Counted from the stretch's first letter, positions 1-9,178 are shown. The stretch is DNA of 64,000 bases from Variovorax sp. DXTD-1 (GCF_003984625.1 NZ_RWKH01000004.1:124001-188000); one strand, 5' to 3'. Notes: generated from the letters alone by a model not told the origin. Program-made: numbers and translations.

Positions 1-515
1 GCCAGGTAGTTCCAGCGGGCACCGCCGGAGGTCTTGGGGTTGGGCGTGATCACCTGAACGCCCGGCTTCACCAGGTCGCTCCAGTCCTTCAGGCCCTTGG
101 GGTTGCCCTTTTTCACCAGGAACACGATGGTCGAGGTGTAGGGCGCCGAGTTCTGCGGCAGGCGCTTCTGCCAGCCCTCCTTGACGACCCCGCCGTGCTT
201 GACCAGCGCGTCGATATCGCCACCCAGTGCTAGCGTGGCCACGTCGGCGTCGATGCCGTCGATGATCGAGCGGGCCTGCTTGCCCGAACCGCCGTGCGAC
301 TGCTTGATGCTCACGTCCTGGCCGGTCTTTGCCTTCCAGTATTTCGCGAAGGCGCGGTTGTAGTCGACATACAGCTCGCGCGTCGGGTCGTACGACACGT
401 TGAGCAGCGTCACCGGGCCCGCGCCCTGCGCAAACGACGGCAATGCCGTCAGGGCCATGGCACCGGCCACGCCGGCACCCAGGGAAAGCTTGATAAAGTC
501 GCGGCGAAAGCTCAT
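1..515 (-). CDS. sbp: Sulfate ABC transporter substrate-binding protein (N-terminal part, cut by window edge)
   Basis: This is the periplasmic receptor that hands sulfate to the CysTWA importer. The first 171 codons are present on the minus strand and the C-terminus lies beyond base 1. The start at 515 gives a signal peptide with a twin-arginine-like FRRDFIK followed by a hydrophobic stretch ending in PSFA, so export by Tat is possible. The mature part carries the Sbp hallmarks [20 protein letters not shown] and [18 protein letters not shown], and closely resembles E. coli Sbp from memory. Upstream lies an inverted repeat of the type also found before cysI, which suggests shared sulfur regulation. 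Identity is clear; only the length and downstream operon are unseen. Confidence 0.93.
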   Translation of the reverse strand, partial: MSFRRDFIKLSLGAGVAGAMALTALPSFAQGAGPVTLLNVSYDPTRELYVDYNRAFAKYWKAKTGQDVSIKQSHGGSGKQARSIIDGIDADVATLALGGDIDALVKHGGVVKEGWQKRLPQNSAPYTSTIVFLVKKGNPKGLKDWSDLVKPGVQVITPNPKTSGGARWNYL

Positions 516-550
516 GGTGTCTTATTCAAAAAGGCATATCGATGAAGCTG

Positions 551-565
551 CGTATTCTGAATACG
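551..565. promoter_or_regulatory. Inverted repeat upstream of sbp, candidate CysB-type operator
   Basis: CGTAT-TCTGA-ATACG is a perfect 5+5 inverted repeat with a 5-base spacer, 36 bases upstream of the sbp start. It has the same geometry and the same core (TAT, Y, C, N, GAATA) as CTTAT-CCGGA-ATAAG in front of cysI at 20422. A further CTTATTC half-site lies at 521-527. A LysR-type sulfur regulator such as CysB is the obvious candidate, but this is inferred from position and symmetry only. Confidence 0.5.
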
Positions 566-652
566 ACATATAGAAACTGGAACGACCGAGTTCTCAGTTC
601 TAAATAGCAAAATCAACTAAGCAACCGCTTTCCCCACCAGAGGCAATCAAAA

Positions 653-925
653 ATGGCACGCATGGTTCAGTGCATCAAGCTCGGCAAAGAAGCCGAAGGG
701 CTCGACTTTCCGCCCTATCCCGGAGAACTGGGCAAGCGCCTGTGGGAGAACGTCAGCAAGGAAGCCTGGGCCGCCTGGCTCAAGCAGCAGACGATGCTGG
801 TCAATGAAAACCGGCTGAATCTGGCCGATCTGCGCGCTCGCCAATACCTTGCCCGTCAGATGGAAAAGCACTTCTTCGGCGAAGGCGCCGACGTCGCCCA
901 GGGCTACGTCCCACCCTCGAACTAA
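653..925 (+). CDS. yggX: YggX family Fe(2+)-trafficking / oxidative damage protection protein
   Basis: This is a small cytosolic protein of 90 residues, the usual family length, linked to protection of iron-sulfur clusters against oxidation. The family signature is seen from the N-terminus: [20 protein letters not shown] with its single conserved Cys, then the central W-x-x-W-x-x-x-Q-T-M-L-V-N-E pattern and the MEKHFFGEG motif near the C-terminus. It is transcribed away from sbp and is followed seven bases later by the mnmC coding frame, so the two are probably co-transcribed. The assignment is firm. Confidence 0.95.
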   Translation: MARMVQCIKLGKEAEGLDFPPYPGELGKRLWENVSKEAWAAWLKQQTMLVNENRLNLADLRARQYLARQMEKHFFGEGADVAQGYVPPSN

Positions 926-932
926 GCCCGCC

Positions 933-2774
933 TTGGCCGCCGAGCCCGTCGCCTGGCGTGCCGATGAGGTGCCGCGCAGCGAGCGCTGGGGCGACATCTA
1001 TCACACCGAAACCGGGGCGCCGGCGCAGGCTCGCCACGTGTTTCTGGGCGGCTGCGGCCTGCCCGAGGCATGGTCTGGACGGCCGAAATGGCTGATTCTC
1101 GAAACCGGATTCGGACTGGGCCTCAATTTCCTGACAACCTGGCAAGCGTGGCGCGCGGACGCGAACCGGCCGCGCATGCTGCACTTCGTCTCGGTCGATG
1201 CGCACCCGGCCGGGCCTGAAGACCTGTTGCGCGCCGCCGGGGCTTACCCCGAACTGATGCCGCTGGCCGAGGAGCTGGCTGCGCAGTGGCACGGACTGCT
1301 GCCGGGCTTTCACCGGCTGGCCTTCGAAGCGGGCCGCATGCTGCTCACGCTGTGCATCGGCGACGTGCAACCGATGCTGCGCGCGCAGCGTTTCGAGGCC
1401 GACAGCATCTTTCTCGACGGTTTCAGCCCCGAGCAGAACCCTGCCATGTGGTCGCCCGACACGCTCAAGGCTGTGTCGCGCTTTGCCCGCCAGGGCACCG
1501 GCATTGCCACCTGGACCTATGCCCGGGCGGTACGCGATGCGCTTTCGCAGAACGGTTTCCAGCTCGAAAGGCGCCCGGGCCTGCCGCCCAAGCGCGACTG
1601 CCTGGGCGGCGTGTTCGCGCCTGCCTGGACGGTGCGCCGCCGCGGCCCCATGCCTGAGCATGTCGAAACGTCTGGCCGCTGCGCCGTCATCGGTGCCGGG
1701 CTGGCCGGCGCGGCCGTTGCCGCCAGCCTCGCGCGGCGCGGGTGGCGGGTCATGGTGCTCGATGCGGCCGACCGCCCTGCCGCCGGCGCTTCCGGCCTGC
1801 CGGTCGGCGTGCTGGCGCCGCATGTTTCGCCCGACGATGCCCTGCTCTCGCGGCTTACGCGCGCCGGCATCCGTGCCACCTGGCTGGAACTGGAGCGCCT
1901 GCTGGAAGAAGGCCGCGACTGGCGCGCCAGCGGCGTGCTGGAGCGCCGGCCTGAAGGCGACACGCGCGTGCCCGCCGGGTGGAGCGACAGCGGCCCGAAC
2001 GAGTCGTCGCCCGCCAGCGCCGCGCAACTGGCGAGTGCCGGCTTGCCGGCCGACGCGCCCGCGCTCTGGCATGCACGCGCGGGCTGGGTGCGCCCCTCCA
2101 GTTTGATCGAAGCGTGGCTGCGTGAGCCGGGCATCGAGTTTCGCGGCAACGCGGCGGTCGCACGCCTGTCACGCAGCGCGATCGGCTGGCAACTCTGGGA
2201 CGCCGCCGATCGGTTGCTGGCCGAAGCTGACCGTGTGGTCGTTGCAGCGGGCTACGAATCGGGCCGCTTCGCACCGGGCCTTCCGCTGCAGCCGGTGCGC
2301 GGGCAAGTCGCGTGGGGCCGCATGGCGGACGACCTTGCATTGCCAACCACGCCGCTCAACGGCGACGGCCATCTGATTGCCCATGTGCCCGAAGATGAAG
2401 GCGCCCTGCTCTGGCTCGCCGGCGCCACCTTCGACCGGGACAGCACCAACCTGGCCCCTCGGGCGACCGATGCCGAGGCAAACCGGGAGCGCCTGGAACG
2501 CCTGCACCCCGGCGTCGCGGCATCGCTGGCACCGGCTTTCGAGCATGGCGAGGCCGAGACGTGGGTAGGCGTTCGTTGCGCCTCGGGCGACCGCCGCCCG
2601 CTAGTCGGCCCGCTGGACGAGGCTGGCCTCTGGGCCTGCACCGCGCTGGGCTCGCGCGGCCTCAGCTTTGCGGCGCTGTGCGCCGAGCTGCTGGCCGCGC
2701 AATGGCATGGCGAGCCCCTGCCGCTGCCCGCCACGCTGGCGAAAGCCCTCGGCACGCAAAGAGTCGGCCCCTAG
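933..2774 (+). CDS. mnmC: Bifunctional tRNA 5-methylaminomethyl-2-thiouridine methyltransferase/oxidase MnmC
   Basis: MnmC performs the last two steps of the mnm5s2U34 modification of tRNA wobble uridine. Two domains are visible. The first is an N-terminal SAM methyltransferase with LETGFGLGLNF near residue 56 and FLDGFSPEQNPAMW near residue 160. The second is a C-terminal FAD-dependent oxidase whose dinucleotide motif (VIGAGLAGAA) starts near residue 252. An ATG at 849 is in frame but would overlap yggX by 77 bases, so I prefer the TTG at 933, with a GTG at 969 as the alternative. The product has about 613 residues, slightly shorter than the 668 of E. coli. Its stop overlaps the stop of the convergent gene in a CTAG tetranucleotide. 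Confidence 0.9.
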   Translation: MAAEPVAWRADEVPRSERWGDIYHTETGAPAQARHVFLGGCGLPEAWSGRPKWLILETGFGLGLNFLTTWQAWRADANRPRMLHFVSVDAHPAGPEDLLRAAGAYPELMPLAEELAAQWHGLLPGFHRLAFEAGRMLLTLCIGDVQPMLRAQRFEADSIFLDGFSPEQNPAMWSPDTLKAVSRFARQGTGIATWTYARAVRDALSQNGFQLERRPGLPPKRDCLGGVFAPAWTVRRRGPMPEHVETSGRCAVIGAGLAGAAVAASLARRGWRVMVLDAADRPAAGASGLPVGVLAPHVSPDDALLSRLTRAGIRATWLELERLLEEGRDWRASGVLERRPEGDTRVPAGWSDSGPNESSPASAAQLASAGLPADAPALWHARAGWVRPSSLIEAWLREPGIEFRGNAAVARLSRSAIGWQLWDAADRLLAEADRVVVAAGYESGRFAPGLPLQPVRGQVAWGRMADDLALPTTPLNGDGHLIAHVPEDEGALLWLAGATFDRDSTNLAPRATDAEANRERLERLHPGVAASLAPAFEHGEAETWVGVRCASGDRRPLVGPLDEAGLWACTALGSRGLSFAALCAELLAAQWHGEPLPLPATLAKALGTQRVGP

Positions 2775-3106
2775 GCGCCAATCTGGCCGGCTGGCGCCAG
2801 CATGTGGTCGATCTTGCTGTCGCCGTAGATGCGCACCACCTCGGAGATGACGACCTTGTAGCCGTCGAGCCAATTCGCCTGCGCCGCCTTGGCTTGCTGG
2901 TGCACGGGATGCTGGATGAGCGCCTGCAGCGCATCAAGTGAATCCCAGTAGTAGACGTTCGACACCAGCCCATTGCTCGCGTTCTCCCAGGTCTCTTCGC
3001 CCAGATAGCCGGGCAGCGACTTTGCGGCCGCCGCGATGGTCTGGTCGAGACGGTGGAATTCGTCGTCGAACTGCTTCTTGGCAAAAATGAAAGTGGCGGA
3101 GTACAT
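2771..3106 (-). CDS. Antibiotic biosynthesis monooxygenase (ABM)-like domain protein
   Basis: This 111-residue protein begins MYSATFIFAKKQFDDEFH and contains the pattern of small dimeric alpha+beta-barrel proteins of the ABM superfamily. A first beta strand is followed by a helix, then PGYLGEETWEN, then a VYYWDSLDALQALIQHP segment where the conserved W/F and the following helix sit. The family includes heme-degrading and quinol-oxidising enzymes as well as many of unknown role, so no substrate is assigned. The longer frame to 3226 has no support. Its stop overlaps that of mnmC tail to tail. It diverges from the transglutaminase-like gene at 3219. Confidence 0.75.
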   Translation of the reverse strand: MYSATFIFAKKQFDDEFHRLDQTIAAAAKSLPGYLGEETWENASNGLVSNVYYWDSLDALQALIQHPVHQQAKAAQANWLDGYKVVISEVVRIYGDSKIDHMLAPAGQIGA

Positions 3107-3218
3107 GTGGCGTCGATGCGGTGGTGAAGGCCGTTCGGGCGCCGATTCTGCGGCATAGGCCCGCGGCAAGCCAACGGAAAGCCACCGCTCGCCCCGCCGA
3201 CACGTGAGAATGCACCGC

Positions 3219-4118
3219 ATGGCCATTCAGTACGACATCACGCACACCACCGTCTACCGCTACAAGAAACCGGTGACCTTCGGGCTGCACCGCGTCATGT
3301 TCCGGCCCCGCGACAGCCATGACCTGCGGGTGCTGGCCACCGACCTGCAGGTGAGCCCGCAGTCGTTCACGCGGCTGATCCAGGACCCGCACTCCAACTC
3401 GGTCGCGCTGGTGCAACCCATGGGCGAGGCCACCGAGCTGCGCATCGTTTGCTCCTTCACCATCGAGCACGTGCCGGCGCAGCAAGACCAGCTTGCGCTC
3501 GACCCGGCCGCCGAGTTCCTGCCGTTTGCCTATTCAGTGCAGGAACGCCTCGACCTCGAGCACTACCTGCGTCCGCATCATGACGATGACGCCAACGGCA
3601 CGCTGATCCGCTGGGCCCACCAGTTCCTGCATACCGACAAGCCCAACAGCACGCGCGAAGTGCTCACGCGCATGAACGCGCACATCGGCCAGAGCCTCGA
3701 ATACAAGGCGCGCGACGAGGAAGGCACGCAAACGCCGCTCCAGACGCTGGCCCTCGGCAGCGGCAGCTGCCGCGACTACGCGCTGCTGATGATGGAGGCC
3801 GCCCGGCGGCTGGGCATTGCCACCCGTTTTGTCTCGGGCTACCTCTACGACGCCGCGCTCGACCGCGCGGCCCAGTCGCCCGGTGAATCGATGACCGGTG
3901 CCGGCACCACGCACGCCTGGCTGCAGGCCTACCTGCCGGGCGTCGGCTGGCTGGCGTTCGACCCCACCAACAACCTTATGGGCAGTGGCCAGCTGATCCG
4001 CGTCGGCGTCACGCGCGACCCGGCGCAGGCGGCGCCGATCTCCGGCAGCTGGTATGGCGACGCCGAAGCCTACGACGGGTTGGAGGCCACAGTGGTGGTC
4101 ACGCGCCGCAAGGAGTGA
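3219..4118 (+). CDS. Transglutaminase-like family protein
   Basis: This is a 299-residue cytosolic protein. An N-terminal bacterial transglutaminase-associated region (YDITHTTVYRYKKPV, then RPRDSHDLRV) is followed by a transglutaminase-like cysteine peptidase core. The catalytic triad is visible: Cys184 in GSGSCRDYA, His232 in TTHAWLQAYLPG and Asp248 in FDPTNN. Such proteins are thought to cleave or cross-link peptides, but substrates are mostly unknown. I start it at the ATG at 3219 because an N-terminal MAIQYDITH is typical. The ATGs at 3204 and 3210 add only five residues. It stands alone between a divergent gene and a 199-base gap. Confidence 0.85.
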   Translation: MAIQYDITHTTVYRYKKPVTFGLHRVMFRPRDSHDLRVLATDLQVSPQSFTRLIQDPHSNSVALVQPMGEATELRIVCSFTIEHVPAQQDQLALDPAAEFLPFAYSVQERLDLEHYLRPHHDDDANGTLIRWAHQFLHTDKPNSTREVLTRMNAHIGQSLEYKARDEEGTQTPLQTLALGSGSCRDYALLMMEAARRLGIATRFVSGYLYDAALDRAAQSPGESMTGAGTTHAWLQAYLPGVGWLAFDPTNNLMGSGQLIRVGVTRDPAQAAPISGSWYGDAEAYDGLEATVVVTRRKE

Positions 4119-4317
4119 CGCCTCCACGCACTGGCATGGCGCTGGTGTCGCGTACGAGATAGCAGCTACGGGAAAGCCCGGGCCGATGCGCCCGGCAACG
4201 CCCCTACGCTGCGCCGCCGGTCCAGCGAAATAGCACGGTCGTTCTCTACGGCCTGGCGATGCACCGCTGCGCCGGGCTTCTTCTTCCCAATACCACAAGA
4301 ACGGAGAGAGACATCCC

Positions 4318-5844
4318 ATGCATTCCGCGCGCCTGACATTACTTGCCCTTGCAGCCAGCCTTGCCGTCGCATCCTGCGGCGGTGGTGGCGGCGGGGGCGG
4401 CTTTGCGTTCACCCCGCTGCCGCCGGCCCCGGCCCCGGCCCCGGCCCCGGCCCCAGCGCCGCCCCCTCCTCCTCCACCGCCCCCGCCGCCGCCCGAAGAG
4501 ACGCGCCTGCAAGACAGCCGTAACTCGTTTGCGCCCGCAGATGCTTCAGCCACCACCTTTGCGGCGCTCGCCTCGGACGCCAGCGACACCGTCGACAACG
4601 CCACCACCAGCCGCTGGGCCGGCATGCTCGGCGGCGCGCAGTACCGCGTCGAGGTGCCCGCCAACTGGAACGGCAAGCTCGTGATGTACGCGCATGGATA
4701 TGCCGGTGACGGCAATCTGCTGGTGGTGAGCAATCCCTCGATCCGCCGCTACCTCATCCAGAACGGCTACGCCTGGGCCGCATCGAGCTACAGCAAGAAC
4801 TTCTATGACGTGCGCGCCGGCGTGGAAGACACCAACGCGCTGGCCCTGCAGTTCAACGCCATTGCCAAGGCCAACGGCCGCGAACTCGCTGCGCCTTCAA
4901 AAATCTACATCACGGGCCATTCGATGGGCGGCCACATCACCGCGGCGGCCATCGAGGACGAGGCTTTCGCCACGGCCAACCACAAGGTCAAATACAACGG
5001 CGCAGTGCCGATGTGCGGCGTGCTCGGCGATACCGAGCTGTTCGACTACTTTGCAGGCGCACAGATCGCCGCACAGGCACTGGCAGGTCTGCCCAAGTAC
5101 CCGACCGTCAACTGGCTGGACATCAGGACGCAGGTCACGGCCACGCTCTACACGGCCTTTCCGGGCACCCCCACGGCCACCGGCCTGAAGTTCGGCTCGG
5201 TGGTGAAGAACCTCACGGGCGGCGAGCGGCCGATGTTCGACCTGGGCTTCACGCAGGGCGGCTCGTTCGCTGCGGTCTGGGGCGTGTTCGGCAGCGACGG
5301 CACCGTCAATGGCATCCTGAACAAGAGCACGCTCGACACCAACCGCTTCACCTACACCATCGACGGCGACGTGGCGGGAACGACGGCGCTGAACGCATCG
5401 GTGCTCAAGCTCACCGCGGCGCCCGACGCCAACCGGCTGCGCACCGACGGCCTGCGCTGGATTCCCAAGGCGAACGGCGAATTCAAGATCCCGGTGGTAT
5501 CGCTGCACACGCTGGGCGACCTGTACGTGCCCTTCAGCATGCAGCAGATCTACCGCCAGCGCGTTGCGGCCAAGGGCAACGGCGACTGGCTGGTGCAGCG
5601 CGCCGTGCGCGGCATCTCCCATTGCGACTTCACGATCGCCGAGCAGGTCGAAGCCTTCGACGCCATGATCAAGTGGGAGCGCGACGGCGTGAAGCCGGCG
5701 GGTGACGATGTGGTCACGGCTGCCACGGTGGCAAACCCGGCCTACGGCTGCACCTTCACTCGCCCACTCGGCGCGGTGGACGAAAGCCCCACCAGTCAGG
5801 CAACGCGGCCGGGTGCGGCGGCGGCGCGGCCCTGCCCGCCCTGA
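4318..5844 (+). CDS. Putative secreted lipoprotein alpha/beta hydrolase
   Basis: The N-terminus is a lipoprotein signal with the lipidation Cys at residue 20 (AVASC). It is followed by a glycine run and then a low-complexity Ala-Pro and poly-Pro linker to about residue 60. The rest is an alpha/beta-hydrolase fold. LVMYAHGYAGDG may hold the oxyanion region, and GHSMGG is the nucleophile elbow with Ser202. A His near the C-terminus (RGISHCDFT) is the likely triad His. The linker suggests display at the outer membrane on a flexible tether. No substrate is clear; carboxylesterase or polyester hydrolase are possibilities. A start at 4318 follows an AGAGAG purine stretch. Confidence 0.8.
   Translation: MHSARLTLLALAASLAVASCGGGGGGGGFAFTPLPPAPAPAPAPAPAPPPPPPPPPPPPEETRLQDSRNSFAPADASATTFAALASDASDTVDNATTSRWAGMLGGAQYRVEVPANWNGKLVMYAHGYAGDGNLLVVSNPSIRRYLIQNGYAWAASSYSKNFYDVRAGVEDTNALALQFNAIAKANGRELAAPSKIYITGHSMGGHITAAAIEDEAFATANHKVKYNGAVPMCGVLGDTELFDYFAGAQIAAQALAGLPKYPTVNWLDIRTQVTATLYTAFPGTPTATGLKFGSVVKNLTGGERPMFDLGFTQGGSFAAVWGVFGSDGTVNGILNKSTLDTNRFTYTIDGDVAGTTALNASVLKLTAAPDANRLRTDGLRWIPKANGEFKIPVVSLHTLGDLYVPFSMQQIYRQRVAAKGNGDWLVQRAVRGISHCDFTIAEQVEAFDAMIKWERDGVKPAGDDVVTAATVANPAYGCTFTRPLGAVDESPTSQATRPGAAAARPCPP
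4372..4495 (+). repeat. Low-complexity GGN / GGCCCC / poly-Pro codon tract
   Basis: The tract encodes a Gly run, an Ala-Pro run made of about six GGCCCC units (4425-4455), and a Pro run. The strand opposite to coding holds many closely spaced runs of four G, so it could form G-quadruplexes, and its length could vary by slippage. Confidence 0.75.
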
Positions 5845-5935
5845 GCGGCAATTGAGCGATCTCTGATCAGCACGCAAGCGGCTGCGCTGCTTGCGCTGTC
5901 GGTTTCAGGGCGGCGCTCCCGCCGGCGGGGTACCT

Positions 5936-6967
5936 TCAGCTCGATTCAAGCCCATCCGCCAAGGCGTCGTATTCGCCGCGACGCGCGGCCTGATTGCAAC
6001 GGGCGCGGTGCACGAGCGCCTTCTGCGCCACAGCGACATTGGCGGCGTCACCCTTCCATGCATCCAGCGCCGGCTGCTGAACGGCGCGCGAGTATGAGAA
6101 CGCCAGCGCCCAGGGCAGCCGCGAAGCGAACCGCGCGTTCATGGCGTTCAACCGTGCCGAAGCAAGCTCTGCCGACTGGCCGCCCGAAAGGAACGCGATG
6201 CCCGGCACGGCCGCGGGCACGGTGCGCAGCAGGCAGGTCACTGTGGCGTCGGCCACCTCGTCCACGCTCTCCTGGATCGGGCAGGCCTGGCCGGGCAAGA
6301 CCATGTTGGGCTTCAAGAGCATGCCCTCCAGCAGCACGCCCTGCAAACGCAATTGAACGAAGACCGCATGCAGCGTTTCTTCGGTGATTTCCGCGCAGCG
6401 TGCGAGGAAATGGTCCCCGTCCATCAGCACTTCGGGTTCGACGATGGGAACCAGCCCGGCCTCCTGGCACAGGGCCGCGTAGCGGGCCAGCGCATGGGCA
6501 TTGACCTCGATGCACGCACGGCTCGGCAAGCCGGCACCGGGGGTGATGACGCCGCGCCATTTGGCAAAGCGTGCCCCCATGCCGGCGTACTCGGCGAGCC
6601 GCTCGCGAAGGCCGTCCAGGCCCTCGGTCACCGTCTCTCCCGGGTGGCCCGCCAGAGGCTTCGCGCCCGTGTCGACCTTGATGCCCGGAATGATGCCCGC
6701 CGCCTCGAGTGCCGAGACAAAGGTCGCGCCCCCGCTCGTGCGCTGCCGGATGGTTTCGTCGAAAAGAATCGCGCCGCTGATGCTTGCGCCGAGGCCGGGC
6801 GCGGTCACGATCAGCTCGCGCCAGCTGCGGCGTGCGTCTTCGGTCTGGGGAATGTTGAGCTTCGCAAAGCGCTTGTGGCAGGTGGCGTTGCTCTCGTCCA
6901 TGGCAAGCAAGCCCTTGTCGCCGGCAACCAGCGCCTGTGCGGTATCGATCAATGCCTGTGCAGTCAT
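5936..6967 (-). CDS. fba: Class I fructose-bisphosphate aldolase
   Basis: This enzyme reversibly splits fructose 1,6-bisphosphate into glyceraldehyde 3-phosphate and dihydroxyacetone phosphate through a Schiff base, without metal. The 343-residue protein aligns by eye with the eukaryotic-type class I family. LLAMDESNATCHKRF is the phosphate and Asp motif near residues 20-34, GIKVDTG is near 95-101, and VLLEGMLLKPNMVLPG carries the Schiff-base Lys at residue 219. It lies 52 bases downstream of the DAO-family oxidoreductase on the same strand, so the two may share a transcript. The identity of the family is firm. Confidence 0.92.
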   Translation of the reverse strand: MTAQALIDTAQALVAGDKGLLAMDESNATCHKRFAKLNIPQTEDARRSWRELIVTAPGLGASISGAILFDETIRQRTSGGATFVSALEAAGIIPGIKVDTGAKPLAGHPGETVTEGLDGLRERLAEYAGMGARFAKWRGVITPGAGLPSRACIEVNAHALARYAALCQEAGLVPIVEPEVLMDGDHFLARCAEITEETLHAVFVQLRLQGVLLEGMLLKPNMVLPGQACPIQESVDEVADATVTCLLRTVPAAVPGIAFLSGGQSAELASARLNAMNARFASRLPWALAFSYSRAVQQPALDAWKGDAANVAVAQKALVHRARCNQAARRGEYDALADGLESS

Positions 6968-7019
6968 GATGCTGTGGCCCTCGCTTGCGAATGATCGTAC
7001 GCCTCTGCCCGGCCTCCGG

Positions 7020-8192
7020 CTAGATCACGTTCTTCTCGACCAGCGGCCTGTTTTCGAGAATGCGCGCGAACGACACCGGCGACAGGTCGAGGCTGCGGTA
7101 TTCGCCGTAGCGGATGAGCTCCGCCACGCCACGCCCCGCCGCAGGGCATTGCTGCAGCCCATGGCCCGAAAAGCCGTTGGCAAAGTAGAGGTTGTCGCAA
7201 TCCGGGTGCAGCCCGAGGATCGCGTTGTGGTCGAAAACGTTCATCTCGTAGTAGCCGGCCCACGCGCTCGTCATGCGAATGGCCTCGAACACCGGCACGC
7301 GCGCGGCCAGCGCCGGCCAGATGAAGTCTTCGAAAACGCGGTAGTCGACCTCGAGCGGCGCATCGTCGCGGTCCCTGTCCTGCGGCGGCGCAAAGCCGCA
7401 GATGAAACGGCGGCCTTCAGGGCGCAGCCAGATGCCCGATGTGTCGATGATCAGCGGGCAGCCCGGCAAGGTCTCGGGGCACGAAAAGCTGAACACCATG
7501 CGGCGGCGCCCGCGCACCGGCAAGTCGATGCCGGCCCAGCCGGCCACCTTGGCGGCCCATGCGCCCGCTGCGTTGACCACCACGTCGGCCTCGATCGGGT
7601 CCCCGATGTCCAGCTCCACGCCCGTGAGCGCGCGGCCGCTGCGCTGCAGCCCGGTCGCCTTTGCCTGCACATAGCGCGCGCCCTGTGAAATGGCCTTCTT
7701 TCGAAACGCCTGCAGCAGACTGTAGCCGTCGTACCAGCCCTCGCCCGAAAGGCCCAGCGAAGCCAGCGCGATGCCTTCGGTCGAAATCCACGGAAACCGG
7801 GCTTTCAGCTGTTCGGGCGTCATCAGGACCACGTCGACACGATGCGCCTTCTGCGTTGCATGGTTCTCCCGCAGCACCTCGACGCCCTCCGGAGGGGCCA
7901 GGTACAGGTATCCGGGCTCGACCAGGCCGATGTCGGGCACGTTGTCGCCCACGCGCAGGGTTTGGCCAAGCCTGCGAAAAAAGTCGATGCCGTAGAGCGA
8001 CATCTCGATGTTGATGGCGGTGGAGAACTGCTGCCGGATCGAACTCGCCGACAAGGCAGACGACGCCTGCGTGTACGAGAAATCGCGCTCGACCACGGTC
8101 ACGTCGAACGGCTCCTCCGACGGATCCTGGTTCAGAAAATAGGCAATGGCGGAACCGATGGCCCCGCCGCCGATGATCACCACACGACGCAT
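7020..8192 (-). CDS. FAD-dependent oxidoreductase, DAO (D-amino acid/glycine oxidase) family
   Basis: The 390-residue flavoprotein starts MRRVVIIGGGAIGSAIAYF, which holds the GxGxxG dinucleotide-binding motif, followed by the E of VVERD that contacts ribose. Near the C-terminus it has GFSGHGLQQCPAAGRGVAEL, the typical second FAD-contact region of the DAO superfamily. Substrates of this branch are amines or amino acids such as sarcosine, glycine or D-amino acids, and none can be chosen from sequence. The start at 8192 is preceded by AGAAAGG at good spacing, which is why the longer frame to 8315 is rejected. A LysR regulator is divergently transcribed from the same intergenic region. Confidence 0.85.
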   Translation of the reverse strand: MRRVVIIGGGAIGSAIAYFLNQDPSEEPFDVTVVERDFSYTQASSALSASSIRQQFSTAINIEMSLYGIDFFRRLGQTLRVGDNVPDIGLVEPGYLYLAPPEGVEVLRENHATQKAHRVDVVLMTPEQLKARFPWISTEGIALASLGLSGEGWYDGYSLLQAFRKKAISQGARYVQAKATGLQRSGRALTGVELDIGDPIEADVVVNAAGAWAAKVAGWAGIDLPVRGRRRMVFSFSCPETLPGCPLIIDTSGIWLRPEGRRFICGFAPPQDRDRDDAPLEVDYRVFEDFIWPALAARVPVFEAIRMTSAWAGYYEMNVFDHNAILGLHPDCDNLYFANGFSGHGLQQCPAAGRGVAELIRYGEYRSLDLSPVSFARILENRPLVEKNVI

Positions 8193-8246
8193 GAAATACC
8201 TTTCTTGCTGCTTGCTGCTCGCCGACAGGTCCATTCTTACAAGCGC

Positions 8247-8260
8247 CGCGAAAAATCGCG
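8247..8260. promoter_or_regulatory. Inverted repeat between oxidoreductase and LysR gene
   Basis: CGCGA-AAAA-TCGCG lies in the 92-base divergent promoter region between the DAO-family gene and the LysR regulator. It is a plausible regulator site, supported only by symmetry and position. Confidence 0.3.
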
Positions 8261-8284
8261 AGACCGAACCGCAGAATAGCAACG

Positions 8285-9178
8285 ATGAGAAAAGACATTC
8301 CCAATCTGGGTGCACTGCAAGCCTTCGAGGCCTCGGCGCGCCTGGGGAGCTTCACCCGGGCCGCGGCCGAGCTGGCGCTGACGCAAAGCGCCGTCGGGCG
8401 GCAGGTGGCCACGCTCGAGCAACGGCTGGGCGTGCCGCTGTTTTCGCGCGTGCGCCGGCGGCTTACGCTTACCGACACCGGGCGCGAATACGCGGCGCGC
8501 ATTCGCCGGCATCTGGACCAGATCCGGCGCGACACGCTGGAAATCAGTGCCGGCCACGACATGGGTTTTGTGCTCGAAGTGGCCGTGGTGCCCACCTTCG
8601 CCACCCAATGGCTGATTCCGCGGCTGCCCGATTTCAGCCGGCAGCACCCCAACATCACGGTCAATCTCTCGGTACGCACGCAGCCCTTCTCGTTCCAGGA
8701 AAACGCCTATGACGCCGCCATCTATTTCGGCGACCAGTTCTGGCCGAGCACGCAGGGCGGGCTGATCTTTTCCGAAGGCGAGATGGTCCCCGTGTGCAGC
8801 CCGGCGTTCCGCGATGCCAACGGGCCATGGAACGAAGCGGCCTTCGGGCGTTGCCGCCATGTGCACCTGAGCACCCGCGCGCACGCCTGGCGCGACTGGT
8901 ATGCGCAGCAGGGCTGGGACTACACGCTGCACGCCTCGCGTGGCCCGCGCTACGAGCTCTTCACCATGGTGACCGCCGCAGCGGCGGCCGGCATGGGTGT
9001 CGGCCTGGCCCCGCGCCTTTTGATCGAGCGCGAACTGCGAACTGGCGAACTCGTGGTACCGATCGACCGGCACCTGGAGGTCAGCCAAGGGTATTACTTC
9101 GCCTACCCCGAAGGCCCGCCGGCTTCAGGGGCGCTCGAGAACTTCAAGGGCTGGGTGCTCAGCCTTACGCCCGGTTGA
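8285..9178 (+). CDS. LysR-family transcriptional regulator (GcvA-like)
   Basis: This is a 297-residue DNA-binding activator or repressor. The winged helix-turn-helix occupies residues 5-65, with ALQAFEASARLGSFTRAAAEL and the recognition helix TQSAVGRQVATLEQRLG followed by PLFSR. The remainder is the periplasmic-binding-like effector domain. Phrases such as LTDTGREYAARI and the GMGVGLAPRLLIE stretch place it near the GcvA/AmpR group. Divergent orientation to the oxidoreductase at 7020-8192 makes that gene, and perhaps the aldolase after it, the probable target. The effector is unknown. Confidence 0.9.
   Translation: MRKDIPNLGALQAFEASARLGSFTRAAAELALTQSAVGRQVATLEQRLGVPLFSRVRRRLTLTDTGREYAARIRRHLDQIRRDTLEISAGHDMGFVLEVAVVPTFATQWLIPRLPDFSRQHPNITVNLSVRTQPFSFQENAYDAAIYFGDQFWPSTQGGLIFSEGEMVPVCSPAFRDANGPWNEAAFGRCRHVHLSTRAHAWRDWYAQQGWDYTLHASRGPRYELFTMVTAAAAAGMGVGLAPRLLIERELRTGELVVPIDRHLEVSQGYYFAYPEGPPASGALENFKGWVLSLTPG

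Noticed and set aside
849..932. ATG start for mnmC at 849
   Set aside because: It would overlap yggX by 77 bases, and the extra residues do not resemble the MnmC N-terminus.
3534..4733. 399-codon minus-strand frame with poly-Gly
   Set aside because: The poly-Gly run is the antisense of the proline tract in the lipoprotein gene, and the frame crosses two real genes.
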